This document shows, in pieces, positions 44,027 through 52,293 of a stretch of DNA of 64,000 bases. The stretch spans positions 1-64,000 of the forward strand of contig JAGXRT010000035.1 in the NCBI GenBank assembly GCA_018335575.1. Direction: 5' to 3'. The stretch comes from Bacteroidota bacterium. Lineage in GTDB: Bacteria; Bacteroidota; Bacteroidia; Flavobacteriales; Flavobacteriaceae. A model generated the notes under the pieces. That model was not told where the DNA came from, did not search any database, and saw nothing but the letters and a program-made list of their open reading frames with translations. Positions within the stretch are counted from its first letter, which is position 1; each line of letters opens with the position of its first letter. A program made the translations under genes and the position numbers.

Positions 44027-44125
44027 TTACAAGTTTTGGTTGTATACCTTTTTGATATATTTAAAAACCGCGTACACCAATAAACCTATTAATAAGGCTG
44101 TAATAATAATTGTAAATACTTTCAT
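44027..44125 (-). CDS. Very small membrane protein, 32 residues
   Basis: A short frame on the minus strand that encodes one hydrophobic helix (MKVFTIIITALLIGLLVYAV) followed by a positively charged end FKYIKKVYNQNL. This is a typical single-pass layout with positive-inside orientation. It is divergent from the PorP/SprF gene and shares its regulatory region with two Crp/Fnr-like boxes. A TAnnnTTTG-like element, one base longer than consensus, lies near 44165-44175. Function unknown; being this short it could also be chance. Confidence 0.45.
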   Translation of the reverse strand: MKVFTIIITALLIGLLVYAVFKYIKKVYNQNL

Positions 44126-44190
44126 AGTTCAAGTATTTTTAATGCATCCATTTGATTTATTAAGGTACAAAATTTAAGCAAATTGTACAA

Positions 44191-44256
44191 TGATGTAAAT
44201 CATCTTCTAAAATGATAGGTATCAACCTATTATTTCGCTTAGTTTTTATACATTTG
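44191..44256 (+). promoter_or_regulatory. Tandem Crp/Fnr-like boxes and minus-7 element of the PorP/SprF gene
   Basis: Two TGAT-N4-ATCA palindromes, TGATGTAAATCA (44191-44202) and TGATAGGTATCA (44213-44224), are 22 bases apart, exactly two helical turns. A TACATTTGC element follows at 44249-44256 with no TTG at -33. For a start near 44263 the centres are about -66 and -44, positions suited to Crp/Fnr activation. The second box overlaps another inverted repeat, ATAGGT-ATCA-ACCTAT (44215-44230). Confidence 0.45.
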
Positions 44257-44284
44257 CCGACATAATTAAACTAAAGGGGTTTAG

Positions 44285-45262
44285 GTGTTAAAATCGTATA
44301 AAGCATATTTTACAATAATTGGTATTTTAGTTAGTTCTTATCTAAATGCTCAAGAAACCTTACCTATTTATTCCGATTATCTTTCTGACAATGTTTATTT
44401 AGTACATCCAGCTGCTGCAGGAATTGGTAATTGTGGTAAATTGCGTTTAACGGCACGTAATCAATGGGCAGATGTTTCGGGAGCACCAGAGTTACAAACA
44501 CTAAGTTTTCATACACGCGTAAACGATAAAGCCGCTGTAGGGGGGATAGTTTTTAATGATAAAAACGGTTATCACTCGCAATTAGGAATTCAGGGAACGT
44601 ATGCTTATCACCTCGATTTTGGAACGCGTTCGGATGAAATAAATCAGCTTTCATTGGCATTCTCATTAATGGTAGTTGAAAATAAAATTGATGAAACCAA
44701 TTTTACCATTTATGATCCGGTTATCCATGGCGGAGTTTTAGCTAAAAATTATTTTAATGCAGATATTGGAGCAGCCTATCATTTAGGTGGATTTTTTTCG
44801 TATTTAACAGCTAAAAATGTTTTATTAACGGCACGTAACCTGTACAATGATAACTTTGAATCCTTAAATTTAAGAAGGTACTTATTAACCTTAGGATATT
44901 ATTTTGGCGAAGATTTCACAGTGCAGTTTGAACCTTCAATTATGACTCAGTTGATTGAACGTACAGGAGAAAAATTTATGGATGTAAACTTAAAAATATA
45001 TAAAGACTTACCTACAGCACAACTTTGGGGAGGTTTATCGTACCGTCGCGGGTTTGATGGAAACGAACTTGAAGAGTTGCAGTATATCACTCCAATTATA
45101 GGTATTAATTTCAATAAATTAATGTTCTCCTATACATATACCAAACAAAGTGGCTCTATAGTTTTTGAAAACGGCGGATTTCATCAAATTAGTTTAGGAT
45201 TTAATTTATTGTGTAGACCACAACGTTTGTCTGGCTGTCCAAATATTAACGCATCCTTTTAA
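44285..45262 (+). CDS. PorP/SprF-family type IX secretion outer-membrane protein
   Basis: Outer-membrane beta-barrel of 325 residues with a signal peptide ending at LNAQ (near 23). Family features are the repeated YHPAAAG-like start (YSDYLSDNVYLVHPAAAGIG), AVGGIVFNDKNGYHSQLGIQ near 81-100, and LSLAFSLMV. PorP/SprF proteins usually work with the type IX system or help place adhesins such as SprB on the surface. Start is GTG 44285, preceded by AAGGGG. It stands alone without the usual large cell-surface partner gene. Confidence 0.85.
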   Translation: MLKSYKAYFTIIGILVSSYLNAQETLPIYSDYLSDNVYLVHPAAAGIGNCGKLRLTARNQWADVSGAPELQTLSFHTRVNDKAAVGGIVFNDKNGYHSQLGIQGTYAYHLDFGTRSDEINQLSLAFSLMVVENKIDETNFTIYDPVIHGGVLAKNYFNADIGAAYHLGGFFSYLTAKNVLLTARNLYNDNFESLNLRRYLLTLGYYFGEDFTVQFEPSIMTQLIERTGEKFMDVNLKIYKDLPTAQLWGGLSYRRGFDGNELEELQYITPIIGINFNKLMFSYTYTKQSGSIVFENGGFHQISLGFNLLCRPQRLSGCPNINASF

Positions 45263-45272
45263 ATTTATAACT

Positions 45273-45782
45273 ATGGTTGTTAAGGAACTTAATGGTAAAA
45301 AACCTCAGTTTGGAGACAATTGCTTTATTGCAGAAACAGCTGTAATAATAGGTGATGTAGTAATGGGGGATGATTGTAGTGTTTGGTATCATGCCGTTAT
45401 TAGAGGCGATGTACATTACATTAAAATGGGCAATAAGGTTAATGTCCAGGACGGGGCAGTTATACATGCTACCTATCAAAAAAGTCCAACCAATATTGGT
45501 AATAATGTTTCAATTGCGCATAAAGCCATTGTTCATGGATGTACCATTCATGACAATGTGTTAATTGGCATGGGAGCCATAATTATGGATGATTGTATAA
45601 TAGAAAGTAATTCTATAATTGCTGCAGGCGCTGTTTTAGCAAAGGGAACACATGTGGTATCAGGTAGTGTGTATGCGGGCATACCAGCAAAGAAAATCAA
45701 GGATATAAATACTGAATTATCTGAAGGTGAAATAAAAAGAATTGCAGATAATTACGTGCACTACGCTAAGTGGTATCAATAG
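45273..45782 (+). CDS. Gamma-class carbonic anhydrase-like protein (YrdA/PaaY type)
   Basis: Left-handed beta-helix protein of 169 residues. Hexapeptide repeats run through AVIIGDVVMGDDCSVWYHAV, VNVQDGAVIHAT and SIAHKAIVHGCTI. The zinc-site histidines are recognisable as H65 (VIHAT), H86 (IAHKA) and H91 (IVHGC). The flexible acidic loop of Cam is absent, as in YrdA and PaaY. It may hydrate CO2 or hydrolyse acyl-CoA; sequence does not decide. It follows the PorP/SprF gene by ten bases, then converges on murI. Confidence 0.9.
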   Translation: MVVKELNGKKPQFGDNCFIAETAVIIGDVVMGDDCSVWYHAVIRGDVHYIKMGNKVNVQDGAVIHATYQKSPTNIGNNVSIAHKAIVHGCTIHDNVLIGMGAIIMDDCIIESNSIIAAGAVLAKGTHVVSGSVYAGIPAKKIKDINTELSEGEIKRIADNYVHYAKWYQ

Positions 45783-45786
45783 TTTA

Positions 45787-46575
45787 TTAAAAATCTTCGT
45801 ACTTAATAAGCATTTCAGGTGTTAAGGGTTCTAATATAGTGCTTAAAACATCAATAGTTCCATTGGTAAAAAAATGATGCCTACTTTTTGTCTTATCAGA
45901 ATTTAACATGGAGTATTGCGACAAAATATTTTTAGTTTGTAGTGCAACGGCGTTACCAGAATCAATAATTGTTACTTCCGGGCCAACAATTTCTTTAATT
46001 TGAGGAATTAAGTAAGGATAATGTGTACAACCTAAAACAATGTAATCTGTTTTTAGAGCTAACATGGTACCGATATATTTTTTTAGCAGTTTTTTTGTTT
46101 CTGTAGAATTTAATTTGCCAGATTCTATCAATTCAACCAGTCCTTCACCAACTTGCTCTACAACAGTAATATGAGAAGCAAATTTTTCGGAGGTTCTGGT
46201 AAACAACTCACTGCTTAAGGTTCCTTTAGTTGCTAATATGCCTATAGCATTTGTTTTAGAATTTAAAGCAGCAGGTTTAATGGCTGGCTCAATCCCTATA
46301 AAGGGAACATCAAACATAGACCTTAATTCTTTTATAGCATTGGTAGTCGCCGTATTACATGCTACAACAATTAATTTACACCCTTTATTAAGTAAAAATT
46401 CTGTGTTTTTTATACTGTAAGAAAGTATGGTTTCTTTTGATTTTTCTCCGTATGGAGCGTTTTTACTATCGGCTAAATATATAGTATGTTCAAAAGGCAA
46501 TAATTGATGTACTTCTTTCCAGATGGAAGTGCCACCAACGCCCGAATCAAAAAAACCTATGGGTTGATTGCTCAT
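45787..46575 (-). CDS. murI: Glutamate racemase
   Basis: Supplies D-glutamate for peptidoglycan. The 262-residue protein has both catalytic cysteines in their motifs: VACNTATTNA near 71-80 and LGCTHYPYL near 182-190, plus the N-terminal substrate loop FFDSGVGGTSIW near 8-19. Length is standard. It is divergent neither from the skp gene nor coupled to it: a strong hairpin lies between murI and the gene upstream. Confidence 0.96.
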   Translation of the reverse strand: MSNQPIGFFDSGVGGTSIWKEVHQLLPFEHTIYLADSKNAPYGEKSKETILSYSIKNTEFLLNKGCKLIVVACNTATTNAIKELRSMFDVPFIGIEPAIKPAALNSKTNAIGILATKGTLSSELFTRTSEKFASHITVVEQVGEGLVELIESGKLNSTETKKLLKKYIGTMLALKTDYIVLGCTHYPYLIPQIKEIVGPEVTIIDSGNAVALQTKNILSQYSMLNSDKTKSRHHFFTNGTIDVLSTILEPLTPEMLIKYEDF

Positions 46576-46593
46576 GTATCAAAAGTAAAAAAA

Positions 46594-46613
46594 AACCCCG
46601 ATTAATCGGGGTT
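46594..46613 (-). terminator. Terminator of the bamA-skp operon
   Basis: Perfect palindrome AACCCCGATTAATCGGGGTT followed on the minus strand by a run of nine T, 21 bases after the stop at 46634. Confidence 0.85.
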
Positions 46614-46633
46614 CCATTTTTGATTTTATCAAC

Positions 46634-47137
46634 TTACTTAATTCCTAATTTGGCTTTTACATCAGCCATTAAATCAGTACCATCTGCTACTAATAATGTA
46701 GAGGCATCAATAACATAAGCAAATCCCTTTTCTTTTGCTACAGCGGTAACAGCTTTACGAGCTTCTTCAATAATAGGATTCAACCCTTCTACTTTACGTT
46801 GTTGTAAATCTTCATTGGCAGCTTGAATTGAAGAATATATTTTTTGCTCTTCTGCTTGTACCTCTTGTGCTCTTTTTTGATTTTCAGCTTGTGTTTGAGA
46901 TTTAGCCTCTTCGTTATATTTTGTTAATTTAGTTTTTAAAGCAGCATCTGCAACTTTAATTTCTTCGTCATAATTCTTTTTAAGTTTTTCTAAATCAGCT
47001 TCTAATGCTTTTGTTTTTGGCATTATTGAAATTAATTCGTCAAAATTTAAATGAGCAACTTTAGTTTGAGCTTGAGTTACACTATTAAAACCTAAGGTTA
47101 AAATTGCTACTAATAAAAGTGATTTTAAATGTTTCAT
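46634..47137 (-). CDS. OmpH/Skp-family periplasmic chaperone (short copy)
   Basis: Periplasmic holdase for unfolded outer-membrane proteins, 167 residues. Signal peptide ends at TQAQ (near 24), followed by the beta-strand core KVAHLNFDELISIMPKTKAL, a long coiled-coil tentacle rich in Lys, Glu and Gln near 50-130, and the returning strand KGFAYVIDASTLLVA. Length matches E. coli Skp. It is the last gene of the uppS-bamA-skp-skp run, 36 bases after the long paralogue. Confidence 0.93.
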   Translation of the reverse strand: MKHLKSLLLVAILTLGFNSVTQAQTKVAHLNFDELISIMPKTKALEADLEKLKKNYDEEIKVADAALKTKLTKYNEEAKSQTQAENQKRAQEVQAEEQKIYSSIQAANEDLQQRKVEGLNPIIEEARKAVTAVAKEKGFAYVIDASTLLVADGTDLMADVKAKLGIK

Positions 47138-47173
47138 TGGAATCTTTCTATTTAATATTAATTATTTCTGTTA

Positions 47174-48214
47174 TTAATTGTTGTTCTTTTTTCTTAATGC
47201 TTCGCGTTCTTTTAATGCTTTTTCGCGTTGTTCTTGTATAGCTTTTTGCTGCGCTTCCTTCTTTTGTTGACGATCTAAAATAGCTCGTTGTTGAGGTGTT
47301 AATGAATCTTTTTCAACTTTTAAAGTATCTGTTAAAGCTACTTTTATACTGTCGGCTGGTTGTTTAATTTTTTTAGTTATTTTAGAATCAGTAGTTTTAG
47401 TGGCTGATTCTGTTTCTTTTTTCTTTAAAGCGGCTTGTTTAGCTTCTTCGCGTTTTTTTAAATTTTCTTCGCGTTGTGCAATAACTTTTTGACGTTGCTC
47501 TTCGCGTTGTTTTTGTTTTTCTGCGATTATGGCTTTTTGTTGTTCTTCGCGTGCTATTTTTGCTGCTTCACGATCTTCTGCAACGGTTGATTTTACTTCT
47601 TCATCAGATTCTTCAGCAACTTGATTATTAGGTCTTGTAGAAGCTTGATTACCGCTTATAACAGCCCTACGGGTTTCCATTTCATCTTTACGTTTAGAAC
47701 GGCTAATGCTATTTAGCACCAATTCGCTAATGTCATAGGCATTGTTAGAGTATAGCATAATTAAATCGCTTGTTTTATCAAATACAAAATCGTATTTTTT
47801 AGAATCAGCAATTTCTTTAACGGCATTGTACATCTGATCTTGAATAGGTTTTACTAATTGTTTACGCATAAAAAACAAATCGCCATTAGGGCCAAAGTAC
47901 GTTTTTTGCAATTCTTGTAATTCGGTTTCTTTGATACTGATGTCTTCTTCTTTGTCAAGGATTAACTCTTTAGTCAACAATGCTTTCTGATTGTTTAAAT
48001 CTGCTTTTAATTGCTCAACTTCATTCTTTTTAGCGTTGAGTACTTGTTGCCATTTTGAAATCTTTTCATTTAAATTAGCCTGAGCTTCAACATATTCAGG
48101 CATATTTTCTAAAATATATTCAGAATCTATGTATGCGATGCGTTGTGATTTTTGGGCAAATAACAAACTGAGTGTCAATGAACTTATTAGGACTGTAAGA
48201 ATTATTTTTTTCAT
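47174..48214 (-). CDS. OmpH/Skp-family protein with long charged tail
   Basis: A 346-residue Skp-like protein, twice the usual length. Residues 1-175 match the chaperone: signal peptide MKKIILTVLISSLTLSLLFA, core QRIAYIDSEYILENMPEYVE, coiled-coil tentacles, and the closing strand YDFVFDKTSDLIMLYSNN. After about 195 the chain is a highly charged low-complexity helix of Lys, Glu, Arg and Gln, with repeated units such as EEQRQKVIAQREENLKKREE and REKALKEREALRK. No known domain is seen in the tail. It lies between bamA and the short skp copy, consistent with a role in outer-membrane protein assembly. Confidence 0.9.
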   Translation of the reverse strand: MKKIILTVLISSLTLSLLFAQKSQRIAYIDSEYILENMPEYVEAQANLNEKISKWQQVLNAKKNEVEQLKADLNNQKALLTKELILDKEEDISIKETELQELQKTYFGPNGDLFFMRKQLVKPIQDQMYNAVKEIADSKKYDFVFDKTSDLIMLYSNNAYDISELVLNSISRSKRKDEMETRRAVISGNQASTRPNNQVAEESDEEVKSTVAEDREAAKIAREEQQKAIIAEKQKQREEQRQKVIAQREENLKKREEAKQAALKKKETESATKTTDSKITKKIKQPADSIKVALTDTLKVEKDSLTPQQRAILDRQQKKEAQQKAIQEQREKALKEREALRKKNNN

Positions 48215-48279
48215 AACGCCTGTTTTTAGTTGAGAAAAAATCGTGCCAAATTTTAAATCATAACAAATATAGCATTTTA

Positions 48280-50754
48280 TTAGAATTGTTGCCCTATGAT
48301 AAAATGTGTTTGCCAGCCAGATTTTTGATTAGTGCCCGGTAAGGTGTCGAGTCCGTTACCAAAATCAATTCCTAACACCCCAAATGCAGGCATAAATATT
48401 CGCATACCCAACCCTAATGATCGCTTCATTTCAAAAGGATTGTACTTCTTAAATCCATCGTACGAGTTACCGCCTTCCATAAATCCTAATAAATATATTG
48501 ATGCACTTGGTTTTAATGATACCGGATAGCGTAATTCCATAGAAAACTTATTGTAAATTGTTCCTCCTTCTATGGAAGATAAGCGGTTATTTTCATAACC
48601 TCTTAAAGCAATAGTTTCCCTTCCGTCCATTTGAAAAGCGGCCATACCATCACCTCCAACAAAATAGCGTTCAAAAGGAGAATCGCCTAAATCAGAGTTG
48701 TAATTACCTAAGAAACCAAACTCTAAATTAGACATCAAAACAAATTTTGCTGGTAAAGAAGTATACCAACGGCCTTTAAAGTTTAGCTTATAGTATTCTA
48801 ACCACTTGTACTTTTCTTTGTCTTCTAAAGCGGAATAATCTTTATTGTTTACTAATGAATACGGGAAGGTAAATTTACCACCAATGCTGAACTCAGATCC
48901 GTATTTAGGAAAAATAGGACTTGGACCAGCTGAATTTCGACCAAATGAAATACCGTATGATAGATTGTTCGAAGTACCAGTACTAAACGAAAAAGTTGCT
49001 ATTGGGTAATCTTGTAAATCGTATTGTTGATAGGAAATATTTTGAGATAACATAAAATAGTCATCAGGCCAGCTTAAACGTTGTCCTAAGCCTAACGATA
49101 GCCCCATGATATTTACACGCTGACTTTTATCAACCGATCCGGTATAATAATCGTAACGATACTGACGCGAATTGTAAATAGAGTACGACAATGATTTTGG
49201 TCTTCTACCACCTAACCACGGTTCTGAAAATGAAAAGCTATAGGTGCTGTAATATTTACTGGTTTGTAATCGTAACGATAGTTTTTGACCATCACCCATA
49301 GGTAATGGCTTATAGGCATCTTTATCAAATAATCCTTTAAATGAAAAGTTGTTAAACGATAAACCTAACGTACCTATGAAAGCACCGCCTCCGTAACCAC
49401 CTTGCAATTCTATTTGACTTGATCCTTTTTCAGTAACAGAATAATCAATATCAACGGTTTTATCTTGGTAATTTGGTTTTACATCCGGAGAAATAGTTTC
49501 GGCATCAAAAAAGCCTAATTGTCCAATTTCGCGTATCGAACGGATAATGTCTTCCTTACTGAATAAATTACCTGGCCGCGTTCTTAACTCGCGATAAATA
49601 ACGCGGTCATTGGTTCTGTCGTTACCTGTAACACTTACTTTTCTGATGGTAGCTTGTTCATCTTCATGAATACGTACTTCAATTTCAATCTTGTCATCTT
49701 CAATTTTAGTTTCTACAGGGTTTACCTGAGAAAATAAATAACCGGTGTTTAAGTACAACGTTTGAATGTCGTCAGAATCGGGTTTGCCGTTTCCTTTGAT
49801 GCGTTCTTTTAGTATTTTACCGTTGTAAACATCGCCTTTTTCAATTTTTAAAATTGATTGTAGTTGTTCATCGGTATAATTTTTATTACCGATAAATTTA
49901 ATATCACCAAAGAAATATTTTTTACCTTCTTCTAAATTGATATTTACATTAATGGTATTGTCATCATTCCAAGAAATGGATTCGTCAATAATTCGGGCAT
50001 CGCGATGTCCTTTTTCGGAATATTTTGTAATGATGTTGTCTAAATCTTCTTTGTAATCTTTTTCGATATATTTTGATGCTTTCCAAAATCGTCCTAAAAA
50101 CGATTGCTTGGTTTTCTTCATTGCTTTTTTAACCGCTTTATCTGAAAAAGCATCGTTGCCGTTGATAACAATTTTTTTAATTTTAATACGCTCGCCACGG
50201 TCTACTAATACCATCATATCAACAGAGTTGGTGTTTGAGGTGTCAACCTTAGTATCAATGGTAACTTTAGTTTTTAAGAATCCTTTTTTCTGATACTTGT
50301 TTTTGATATAATTTTCAGTAGTAATTAGTAAGTTATCGGTTACCATTACCCCTTTGTTAAGTTCGGTTTCTTTTTGTAATTCTTTGGCTTTGTTCTTTTT
50401 AACGCCTTTAAAAACTACCGAGTTTAACTGTGGTAATTCAATAACATTAAATTCAAGGTATACTCTGTCGCCATCAATTTTAGTTACATACACATCAATT
50501 TCACTAAATTGCTTGGTGTCGTATAGCTTTTTAATAGCGCTACTTAGTTTATCACCCGGCAAACTTATTTCTTGATCTACCCTAAGTCCGGTATATACTT
50601 TAACTGTTTGTTCGCTAAATTTTTGTAATCCAACAACAGTAAAATCACCTAATATATATTTTTTATCTGGTTGTAATGTAATGGTGTCTTGTGATTTAGC
50701 TGTAAAGCTTGTAAAAACTATAAGAACTAACAGCACTAATCTTAATTTATTCAT
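48280..50754 (-). CDS. bamA: Outer-membrane protein assembly factor BamA
   Basis: Essential insertase for outer-membrane beta-barrel proteins, 824 residues. Signal peptide near 1-21, then five POTRA-like repeats to about 440 (VGLQKFSEQTVKVYTGLRVD begins the first; VTGNDRTNDRVIYRELRTRP the last), and a C-terminal barrel to the terminal Phe. The lid-lock motif VGGDGMAAFQ and the LRGYENN segment (R-G-[FY] type) near 698-726 are typical. The uppS-bamA-skp order is the same as in proteobacteria except for the missing rseP. Confidence 0.95.
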   Translation of the reverse strand: MNKLRLVLLVLIVFTSFTAKSQDTITLQPDKKYILGDFTVVGLQKFSEQTVKVYTGLRVDQEISLPGDKLSSAIKKLYDTKQFSEIDVYVTKIDGDRVYLEFNVIELPQLNSVVFKGVKKNKAKELQKETELNKGVMVTDNLLITTENYIKNKYQKKGFLKTKVTIDTKVDTSNTNSVDMMVLVDRGERIKIKKIVINGNDAFSDKAVKKAMKKTKQSFLGRFWKASKYIEKDYKEDLDNIITKYSEKGHRDARIIDESISWNDDNTINVNINLEEGKKYFFGDIKFIGNKNYTDEQLQSILKIEKGDVYNGKILKERIKGNGKPDSDDIQTLYLNTGYLFSQVNPVETKIEDDKIEIEVRIHEDEQATIRKVSVTGNDRTNDRVIYRELRTRPGNLFSKEDIIRSIREIGQLGFFDAETISPDVKPNYQDKTVDIDYSVTEKGSSQIELQGGYGGGAFIGTLGLSFNNFSFKGLFDKDAYKPLPMGDGQKLSLRLQTSKYYSTYSFSFSEPWLGGRRPKSLSYSIYNSRQYRYDYYTGSVDKSQRVNIMGLSLGLGQRLSWPDDYFMLSQNISYQQYDLQDYPIATFSFSTGTSNNLSYGISFGRNSAGPSPIFPKYGSEFSIGGKFTFPYSLVNNKDYSALEDKEKYKWLEYYKLNFKGRWYTSLPAKFVLMSNLEFGFLGNYNSDLGDSPFERYFVGGDGMAAFQMDGRETIALRGYENNRLSSIEGGTIYNKFSMELRYPVSLKPSASIYLLGFMEGGNSYDGFKKYNPFEMKRSLGLGMRIFMPAFGVLGIDFGNGLDTLPGTNQKSGWQTHFIIGQQF

Positions 50755-50762
50755 TCTATCTT

Positions 50763-51503
50763 TTATTTTATTTGATCGCTTGTTTTTCCAAAACGACGTT
50801 CTCTTTTTTGATACTCAATTATAGCGCGGTAAAAATCGTCTTTTTTAAAGTCTGGCCAAAGTGTTTCTGTAAAATAAAATTCAGAATACGCAATTTGCCA
50901 TAATAAAAAGTTAGAAATGCGCTTTTCTCCGCTGGTTCTAATAATTAAATCTACCTCTGGCAAAGAAAATGTATATAAATGATTATTAATAACATTTTCA
51001 TTAATTTCTTCGATAGTTAATTCATTATTAACAACTTTTTTAGAAATATTTTGAATTGCCTTAACAATCTCTTCACGACTTCCGTAACTTAAGGCTAATG
51101 TTAAAATAAAATCGGTATTCCCACTGGTTTTTTCTATGACTTCTAGGAGTTCTTTTTGTGCAGTTAAGGGAAGTGATTCTAAATTTCCAATAGCATTTAA
51201 TTTGATGTTGTTCTTTTGCAGTGTTTTTAGTTCGCGCTTTAAAGAGGAAGCCAAAAGTTTCATTAAGGTATCTACTTCCGTTTTTGGGCGGTTCCAATTT
51301 TCTGTTGAAAACGCATAAAGAGTCAATGCTTTTATTCCAAGTTCGGATGCTGCTTTAAGTGTTTCTTTTACGGCATTAACACCATTTTTATGTCCAAAAA
51401 CACGGTCTTTACCTTTTAATTGAGCCCAACGTCCATTCCCATCCATAATAACAGCAACATGCTGCGGAAGTTTAGCTACATCTATTTGGTCTTTTAAATT
51501 CAT
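50763..51503 (-). CDS. uppS: Isoprenyl transferase (undecaprenyl diphosphate synthase)
   Basis: Makes the C55 carrier lipid for cell-wall synthesis. The 246-residue protein starts MNLKDQIDVAKLPQHVAVIM with the catalytic Asp region DGNGRWAQ directly after, then STENWNRPKTEVDTLM near 84-99, and SGEKRISNFLLWQIAYSEFY near 199-218. I start at ATG 51503, whose A overlaps the last base of the preceding stop codon (TAATG); the open frame to 51578 lies inside the upstream gene. It precedes bamA by eight bases. Confidence 0.96.
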   Translation of the reverse strand: MNLKDQIDVAKLPQHVAVIMDGNGRWAQLKGKDRVFGHKNGVNAVKETLKAASELGIKALTLYAFSTENWNRPKTEVDTLMKLLASSLKRELKTLQKNNIKLNAIGNLESLPLTAQKELLEVIEKTSGNTDFILTLALSYGSREEIVKAIQNISKKVVNNELTIEEINENVINNHLYTFSLPEVDLIIRTSGEKRISNFLLWQIAYSEFYFTETLWPDFKKDDFYRAIIEYQKRERRFGKTSDQIK

Positions 51504-52186
51504 TAATAAGTAGGTGGTATATAACAAGATGGTCGTCCAAAAGAGTAAACCAATGAAACGCCCGAAAAGACGTACCAATCATTACTATCTGGATTTCCAA
51601 ACTTTAATCGTTGTATGCTTGAATTGTTGTAATCTAAATTATCCACAAAAGTGTAGCGTGCTTTAATTTCTGCAGCCACTGCAAATTTATCAAAAAGTTT
51701 TGCTTTATAGCCAATTCCAATTGGAATTGCAAAAGAAGTTTTTGATTTGTATTCGTAGTTATTGGGAGACACCTCTGCTGATACAACATTATAATTAAAA
51801 GCCACAATCTCAAACAGTAAGTAAGGTGTGTGTGATTCTTCTGAATATGTAATGTCGTAATTAAAATAATTAAACTCCATACCTATGCCCAATTCATTAA
51901 TCGTATTGGTAAAGCTATAATTACGCAATTGTCTTATGGCATTTTCAGAATCGGCATCATTTGCTGATAAACTTAGCCGGGTAAAGGCGGCTCTAAGAGC
52001 TATACGGGTATTTATATTTCGTTTGTATAAAATTCCTCCTCCAAGTTGGTTTGGATTGATGTACGTTTCGTTTCCGATATCGCCAATGTAGTTGCCCCCT
52101 CCAATAAAGAATCCTACTTCATGCATTTGGGCCCAAAAACTAGTGGTGATAAACATTAGTATATAAAAAACGATGTGTTTACTCAT
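51503..52186 (-). CDS. DUF6089-family outer-membrane beta-barrel protein
   Basis: A 227-residue exported protein with a signal peptide (MSKHIVFYILMFITTSFWAQ) and a barrel-like alternating sequence: EVGFFIGGGNYIGDIGNETY near 23-42, LGGGILYKRNINTRIALRAA near 48-67, GIGMEFNYFNYDI and FAIPIGIGYKAKLFDKFAVA, ending YSFGRPSCYIPPTY. DUF6089 is Bacteroidota-specific and of unknown role. It heads the uppS-bamA-skp run and is translationally coupled to uppS, so involvement in envelope assembly is a reasonable guess. Start at ATG 52186 follows the promoter. Confidence 0.85.
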   Translation of the reverse strand: MSKHIVFYILMFITTSFWAQMHEVGFFIGGGNYIGDIGNETYINPNQLGGGILYKRNINTRIALRAAFTRLSLSANDADSENAIRQLRNYSFTNTINELGIGMEFNYFNYDITYSEESHTPYLLFEIVAFNYNVVSAEVSPNNYEYKSKTSFAIPIGIGYKAKLFDKFAVAAEIKARYTFVDNLDYNNSSIQRLKFGNPDSNDWYVFSGVSLVYSFGRPSCYIPPTY

Positions 52187-52202
52187 AAAATTCGATAGCG
52201 TG

Positions 52203-52210
52203 CAAATATA
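52203..52210 (-). promoter_or_regulatory. Minus-7 element of the DUF6089-uppS-bamA-skp operon
   Basis: Minus-strand TATATTTGC, about 17 bases before the ATG at 52186. No TTG at the usual distance. It excludes the longer frame that starts at 52219. Confidence 0.5.
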
Positions 52211-52293
52211 AAAAAACAAATTGCTTTAAATCGTTAAACCGTTAGATAATAACCATTAAAAGCAATAAAAATTGTGTTTAGTTTGTATATTTT

